Of a stretch of 64,000 nucleotides of DNA, positions 60,501-64,000 are shown piece by piece; within the stretch, counting starts at the first letter, position 1; each line of letters starts with the position of its first letter. A program made the position numbers and the translations under genes. Origin of the DNA: Liolophura sinensis (lineage: Eukaryota; Mollusca; Polyplacophora; Chitonida; Chitonidae); NCBI RefSeq assembly GCF_032854445.1, contig NC_088301.1:1800001-1864000 (forward strand). The letters are read 5' to 3'. The notes below the pieces were generated by a model. It had not been told where the DNA came from and searched no databases. It saw only the letters and a program-made list of their open reading frames with translations.

Positions 60501-62705
60501 TAAATTTATGTTATGGTTTGTTTATATTTGATGATACATACACCTTCAAACATATTATGCTTAATTGATGTCTTCTCTTTTCTTGTAAATATTGTCATCT
60601 TTGTCTGTATTATTGTATTATAAACTTGGTATAAACTGTGATTCTATCACCAAACTACTGTAAATTTATTTGTTTTGCTTTCATTTGTATCTAATTATTT
60701 GATGATTTCTTTGATAGTATGTTACATGTAAGTCGCTGTGTCTCTTTTTCTCCTGTAAATATTGTAAGATAATGTATTATATAGAGGGCCTCTGCGAAGA
60801 ACAGTTCTTGAGAAAGAAAGTTATACATACATACATACATACATACATACATACATACACACACACACACCGGAGCTTAAAAAAAAAAAGCTAAACCGGA
60901 CACCAACAAGGACACCAACACAGACACCAAGACTTTCCCCTCTCTAACAATACCTCGCCTCGCATTGTACAGGTGAGCTGAAGATGTGATTTTCTTGTGA
61001 GCACGCATCACGGGTATTTACCATTCAAAATACACATACCCTAATTTTTCAACCTTTCAGCATATAAAACACTACATTTCAATGCAATTTATGTACATTT
61101 TTAATTTCATTTTGAAGACGACACTACATTGGTTAGATTGGCCAGTTTCATGGCCTCACAAAAAGTATTAATTTTATCAGTCAACACAAAAAAATGTCCC
61201 CAAAATATGCTTCAATTAACACTTTGCAAACATTTGAAAAGGTTTAAGAATTACAGTCTCTACAGTTTCATGGGTGGAGGATACCAGTGCCCAGCGCAAA
61301 CCACCAACTTCTGCCAAGTTATTGACGAAGTTTCCCAAGCGTGATGTGGAACAAAAGTGGTATTCTGTGACCGTTCTAATGTGCGCAACACCAGATGAGT
61401 TTTGTTAACAAGGCCCCATAAGCAGTCAAGCTTTTATACTGTCAATTTGACTTTTGTACAAATTTGGTTATTTCCCGCTGACCTGTAGATGCAGCCTGCG
61501 TGCTGGCCTTGGAGGGATAAGGGAGGCAATCAGGCGAACCAGGCTCCTGTATCGTATACTCAGTTCATGTCTCCTATCAAACCACTCAGGATGAGGCTGC
61601 CCAAGTAAAAGAAAAAGTTGTAATGTATGAAGGGGATAGGACATTAAACTACTCGTTTTACTCTGGCTAATGAAAACGATAAGGCCCTGAAAAAATGAAC
61701 AAGGCAAGAAAAATGAAGAAAAAACTTTTCTAAGAATGCCATTAAAAGCTTTAGAGTCTAGGGCCCTTTTCTCAAGGGTCTGTCAGGTTACACCGAACAA
61801 AAATATTCACAGGAGGGCCTATGACATCTGCACATTAGCTGGATATATGTAACTCATTAAATATGCTCAATTCCCAAGCCTGGCTATTTGCAAGTTTCTA
61901 GTTCAATACTCTAAATTACGAGTTATCTGACACTCACAAACATTTCATTAAAGAGGCCATACCACAGATTTTTGGCACAAAAATGCATATTTGCTAATAA
62001 CATCAAATTTTCAGATATTTATTTATTTATTTGATTGGTGTGTTACGCCATACTCAAGAATATTTCACTTATACAATGGCGGCCAGCATTATGGTGGGAG
62101 GAAACTGGGCAGAACCCGGGGGAAACCCACGACCATCCGCAGGTTGTTGACAGACCTTCTCACATACCATTTTCAGATATAGTTCAAATTACTGCCTTTT
62201 TGTAAATATCACAACAGTACTATTTATAGTATTAAAAGAATTCTGAAAAAAGAAAAAGTTTGAAAAAGTTAAAATGCAGCCTACATTACAAATTTTTGTA
62301 ACTTCATTACCGATTTTGAACAGTAGCATGTGCAGAGACTAGGCTGGTATTTTGTGAAAGGCAATTATATTTACAATTCTGAAATAATCACAAAAATTCA
62401 ACCCGGTTAGCACTGATCTAGTTATTCTGATTTCTCTGCTATAGCCTTTTCCAAATGACCGCCGTCAGGTTTGTAACTGGCGAGTACACTACACTGATCT
62501 CAAACCAAGAAATCCACAATCAAGTGACAGGCCTTTTAGTCACCTGTTATCCACACTCACTAATTCTGTGGTTCTTGCAAGATTAACGCACAAGTTAACT
62601 ACCACTAATAGTCTACCACCATTGACATACCAAATCCTCCAGGTCCACACCAACATAATCTAGAACAGTCCGCAGCACTGTCACAAGGTGTTCTATCACA
62701 TCCAT
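51448..62705 (-). CDS. MTFR1: Mitochondrial fission regulator, MTFR1/MTFR2 family (gene model)
   Basis: On the - strand the exons are 62705-62631, 61596-61483, 57114-56966, 56107-55848, 55574-55240, 54093-53984, 52689-52509 and 51567-51448. Phases agree at every junction, giving 447 residues and a stop. Vertebrate relatives act at mitochondria to promote fission. Matches to human MTFR1, in order: an N-terminal hydrophobic helix, SLVRLIASLIPPRP (like SIVRKIGTNLSLIQ), DLVWVEED (like DVGWVAKEE), coiled coil MLEDELTKLRIQIAQIV (like [17 protein letters not shown]), a proline-rich run with six consecutive Pro, SVKLRAVQRS (like [10 protein letters not shown]) and AQALKKKFAFR (like AEALKKKFAYR). Human MTFR1 has about 330 residues; the extra length is in the proline-rich exon and linkers. 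The symbol denotes the family; one-to-one orthology to MTFR1 or MTFR2 is not implied. Confidence 0.93.
51580..51905. repeat. 22-bp minisatellite interrupted by a SINE
   Basis: GATACATGTAGTCATGAAGG is repeated about six times to 51720. A SINE follows, then the same unit resumes at about 51878 (ATGAAGGGAAATACATGTAG). Confidence 0.9.
51721..51876 (+). mobile_element. 5'-truncated SINE inside a minisatellite
   Basis: Runs from AAGTGGGAAGGTCTGCCAGC through ATTCTTGAGTACGGCGTAAA to an AAAT tail. Array units lie on both sides, so it inserted into the array. It is close to the copy at 558. Confidence 0.9.
52318..52520 (-). repeat. 21-bp array of MTFR1 exon 7 end plus donor
   Basis: On the - strand the exon end AGCACTCCTAAAAGTGGG|GTAAG is followed by about nine copies of GTAAGCACACCTAAAAGTTT plus G. 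Each copy repeats the last 18 exon bases and a donor-like GGTAAGC. The first decoy donor (52487-52486) would add seven codons in frame; a TAA follows about 27 codons into the array. Confidence 0.9.
52509..52689 (-). CDS. MTFR1: MTFR1 exon 7: ALKKKF block
   Basis: GATGAGCAG|ATCTCC to GTGGG|GTAAGT. It completes Arg348 and encodes SPGGTPLREPPKQTPHCDPT, FLIAQALKKKFAFRNLHDSL and ENDKENEFSSSSAESTPKSG. LIAQALKKKFAFR is the most conserved C-terminal motif of the family. Its 3' end is the source of the 21-bp array. Confidence 0.95.
52690..53983 (-). other. MTFR1 intron 6
   Basis: Half of it is the 47-bp array of exon 6 end copies. The remaining 52.7-53.3 kb is AT-rich unique sequence with no exon seen. 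Confidence 0.75.
53290..54030 (-). repeat. 47-bp array of MTFR1 exon 6 end plus donor, about 15 copies
   Basis: Unit starts at 53434, 53481 and 53528 show the 47-bp step; the true exon end is the highest-coordinate copy (53984-54030). On the - strand each unit holds GAGGGGTCTGGGGTCAGTAA, AACTGCGAGCAGTGCAGAG and a donor GTATGT or GTATGC. One unit near 53669 is shortened. Reading past the true donor meets TGA within four codons (AGG TAT GCT TGA). Confidence 0.95.
53984..54093 (-). CDS. MTFR1: MTFR1 exon 6: SVKLRAVQ block
   Basis: TGGTTTCAG|AAGAAA to CAGAG|GTATGC, phase 0 to 2. It encodes KKATLPQRENSMPKGSAPSL and SEVLRGLGSVKLRAVQ. MP..SLSEVLRGLGSVKLRAVQRS aligns with [22 protein letters not shown] of human MTFR1. 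The exon is easy to miss because its second half is the first unit of the 47-bp array. Confidence 0.93.
54094..55239 (-). other. MTFR1 intron 5
   Basis: Unique AT-rich sequence with no array and no supportable exon. Confidence 0.7.
55240..55574 (-). CDS. MTFR1: MTFR1 exon 5: proline-rich region
   Basis: TTCTCCAG|ATGCTC to ACCAAG|GTGAAT. It completes Asp200 and encodes 111 residues. Residues 249-285 are nearly half Pro, with PPPPPP at 276-281. It ends GGGPSLPEILTK, similar to SLSEVLRG in exon 6. Proline-rich runs give the family its older name, chondrocyte protein with a poly-proline region. Confidence 0.93.
55848..56107 (-). CDS. MTFR1: MTFR1 exon 4: coiled coil
   Basis: TAACTAACAG|AGCTCG to GGCTG|GTAAGT, 260 nt. 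It completes Arg113 and encodes ARDRKQLAQKNLVEEMDTGL and onwards to QKSVFVA. MLEDELTKLRIQIAQIVIAQ is a heptad-like helix matching MTFR1 [20 protein letters not shown]. The intron to exon 5 is only 273 bp. Confidence 0.95.
56108..56965 (-). other. MTFR1 intron 3
   Basis: Unique AT-rich sequence, no array; no exon with matching phase was found. Confidence 0.7.
56966..57114 (-). CDS. MTFR1: MTFR1 exon 3: DLVWVEED block
   Basis: TGTTCACAG|CCCCAG to ATAAG|GTGAGA, phase 0 to 2. It encodes PQLIGQRDRYGGSEESLYST, then SSDPLDDLDINSDDLVWVEE and DLGNGCIQI. Acidic and Ser-rich; DDLVWVEED aligns with ADVGWVAKEE of human MTFR1. Confidence 0.92.
59170..59985. repeat. 60-bp minisatellite, about 13 copies
   Basis: The unit contains ACATGTACAGGAGCTAAAAG, AAAAAGCTTAACATTCAATC and CATGTATGAG(AGT or CGC)CC. 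One copy (about 59870) has a 14-bp insertion. Its 3' edge runs straight into the LINE fragment, and a similar GGAGCTTAAAAAAAAAAAGC lies after that fragment at about 60872. Confidence 0.95.
59988..60870 (+). mobile_element. 5'-truncated non-LTR retrotransposon (LINE) fragment
   Basis: The frame at 59978-60307 matches the C-terminal part of a LINE reverse transcriptase (LYYNSFILPHIDYCCTIWGN, then KLQKRAARMI). A stop and frameshift at about 60304 break it; matching sequence continues in another frame to about 60490. An AT-rich 3' UTR and an ATAC/AC microsatellite tail to 60870 follow. It resembles the CR1/L2/Jockey side of LINEs. Not functional. Confidence 0.85.
61483..61596 (-). CDS. MTFR1: MTFR1 exon 2
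   Basis: TTGGGCAG|CCTCAT to CTACAG|GTCAGC, 38 codons in phase 0: PHPEWFDRRHELSIRYRSLV and RLIASLIPPRPARRLHLQ. YRSLVRLIASLI aligns with SRSIVRKIGTNLSLI of human MTFR1. The basic, amphipathic character fits mitochondrial association. Confidence 0.9.
61597..62630 (-). other. MTFR1 intron 1
   Basis: Unique AT-rich sequence apart from one SINE with target-site duplication at 62.0-62.2 kb. Confidence 0.75.
62019..62168 (-). mobile_element. 5'-truncated SINE with target-site duplication
   Basis: Reads TTTATTTGATTGGTGTGTTA and onwards, the reverse complement of the SINE tail, core and body. ATTTTCAGATAT is duplicated at 62007-62018 and 62169-62180. It is 5'-truncated, lacking the tRNA-like head. 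Confidence 0.92.
62631..62705 (-). CDS. MTFR1: MTFR1 exon 1 (start codon)
   Basis: ATG at 62705-62703 opens MDVIEHLVTVLRTVLDYVGV and DLEDL, ending at TTG|GTATGT in phase 0. The pattern of hydrophobic residues matches [20 protein letters not shown] near the start of human MTFR1. This ATG is chosen because nothing upstream in frame looks coding. Confidence 0.85.
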
Positions 62706-62776
62706 GATACCAATATATAATAATATAGGTCACATTCACATTAACTTGTTTCCCCTCACAGTAACTGTGAACTCAT
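62706..62776 (-). promoter_or_regulatory. MTFR1 5' UTR segment with a short upstream ORF
   Basis: A possible acceptor (CTATCTTTTCAG) on the - strand would start a 5' UTR exon at 62776. It opens at once with ATGAGTTCACAGTTACTGTGA, a six-codon upstream frame at 62776-62756. This needs transcript data. Confidence 0.3.
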
Positions 62777-64000
62777 CTGAAAAGATAGAAGCAAAGAAAA
62801 ATAGTCACTAATGATACAGTGCCGCAACAACATTGTCTGCTGAAATGCAACAAACAATCACTTTAATTGTAAAGGCTAATGGAGTGATCAATGGCAACAT
62901 CTGGATTGATCTTTAATATTCCCTTCACACGGGCCAAGTTAAGCGTCGTGACATCGCCCGTGTCAACGCAAAATGCGAGCATTTAATCTGGTTTACTTAC
63001 ATCTGCTAGTGATGCGGCTATATATGTAAGCCAGTTGCAGCACCTGAGTTGGTTCGTTCATTTTGCCATGTGAGCGATAATTGGATCAAGTGACCCAGAT
63101 ACACATTTTTCAAGATGACGTTGCTAGTACTGAACTTAAATGTGAATGTGTTAAAGGATAAATTCCTGAAATCTCTTAAAAACGGTTTGACCACAGTCAT
63201 TTTCACCCACTGTGACCGCCACCTTGTTCTGACAGTCGTGCGTACACATACAAGTCATGTGATTGATTTGAGTTCAGAAAAAATCATGGTCATTCAATAG
63301 ATAACACCTTTGGCAATGATAATAGTAACATTAGGCAAGTCTAGTCACCCATTTGCCAAGGTTCCCTGCAACGTCATATGGCACTAATGGCTTCAGTCTC
63401 GTTCGCTCACTCAAGTGATGAAAATGCATTCTAAAATGGAAATGTACCTACCGCCTCCGCTGAGTGAGTGAGTGAGTGCTTGGAGTTTAACGTCGTACTT
63501 AACAATTTTTCAGTCATATGACGACGAAGGAATCATTAGGGTGCATGTACGTGTAATGTGCCTCCTTGATGCAGGACGGATTTCCACCACAGGAATCCTT
63601 AGAGAGCCATAATAGACTCTGGATCACTTGCCCGCGAAGCGGACGCTCTACAACTCAGCTATTGGGGCCGGTCTACCTCTGTTGAGATTACATCTCTAAT
63701 ATGCTTGGGCAGAATTCTTGTCATAAAAGCAGCGTCGAAAGCGAGGCTTGTGCATTACGTCACCTGATCTGAAAAAACTACTTTTGCCTTAAGTAAACAA
63801 CTGCATGTCATAGCGAATGTACAGAACTTGATCAGTTCTCTGTTTACAGGCATTCATAGGTATTATTATCATCTCCGTCAGTGTTCAATCTGAACCATAG
63901 CAATTTAAATATATTTACCCACTTTCCACTTGATTTTCCATAACAGAATTCAGAGGGGATACAAAAATAGTTATCATGGGTTCCTCACTGTGTTCCCGAC
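62777..64000. other. MTFR1 5' flank
   Basis: No further coding exon found. A moderately CpG-containing part lies at 62.93-63.25 kb (for example AAGCGTCGTGACATCGCCCG) and could include the promoter or a 5' UTR exon; no core promoter motif is distinct. Confidence 0.35.
63456..63680 (-). mobile_element. tRNA-derived SINE of the second family
   Basis: On the - strand it begins GGCCCCAATAGCTGAGTTGT and AGAGCGTCCGCTTCGCGGGC, resembling the 5' half of a tRNA. It ends GTTAAGTACGACGTTAAACT with an ACTC repeat tail. The 3' end matches the copy at 38.8 kb. Confidence 0.82.

Larger units (their letters stand above)
57115..61482 (-). other. MTFR1 intron 2
   Basis: Contains a TA microsatellite near 58166-58180, the 60-bp array and a LINE fragment. 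Two related stretches of about 150 bp near 57.47 and 57.63 kb share GTGGTCTTTGATA and GAATGGCTAAGCAA-like words. No exon is supported. Confidence 0.65.

Overview
The window is metazoan nuclear DNA, most likely from a mollusc or another lophotrochozoan. The evidence is long introns with GT-AG borders, tRNA-derived SINEs whose core and tail (ATTCTTGAGTACGGCGTAAA, then a run of A or AAAT) I know from mollusc genomes, a 5'-truncated non-LTR retrotransposon, and a very high load of minisatellites. No bacterial operon, CRISPR array or viral gene was seen.

Two genes can be rebuilt exon by exon. On the + strand, about 3.6-36.6 kb (perhaps to 39.5 kb), lies a cAMP phosphodiesterase of the PDE7 family: 13 well-supported coding exons with consistent phases (694 codons), plus a possible first exon at 3631-3681 that would make 711 residues. 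On the - strand, 62.7 down to 51.4 kb, lies a mitochondrial fission regulator of the MTFR1/MTFR2 family: eight coding exons with consistent phases, 447 residues. The genes converge tail to tail. From memory, human PDE7A-MTFR1 (8q13) and PDE7B-MTFR2 (6q23) are also neighbouring convergent pairs, so this looks like very old microsynteny.

Layout: 1-3.6 kb non-coding with one intact SINE; 3.6-36.6 kb PDE7, with many minisatellites in its introns; 36.6-39.5 kb a 72-bp array, a 33-bp array and two inverted SINE copies, lying between the PDE7 stop and a possible 3' exon; 39.5-50 kb intergenic, mostly tandem arrays including a 3.4-kb 54-bp array; 50-51.4 kb probable MTFR1 3' UTR; 51.4-62.7 kb MTFR1, with a 60-bp array and a LINE fragment in its second intron; 62.7-64 kb MTFR1 5' flank with another SINE.

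The most unusual feature is that three arrays are built from real splice junctions. A 64-bp array upstream of a PDE7 exon repeats branch-site-like sequence, pyrimidine tract, acceptor and the first exon codons six times. A 47-bp array repeats the end and donor of MTFR1 exon 6 about fifteen times. A 21-bp array repeats the end and donor of MTFR1 exon 7 about nine times. Two further points concern PDE7: its catalytic domain appears to have Asn in place of the otherwise invariant purine-binding Gln, and it has a long C-terminal tail with three RRxSxP motifs.
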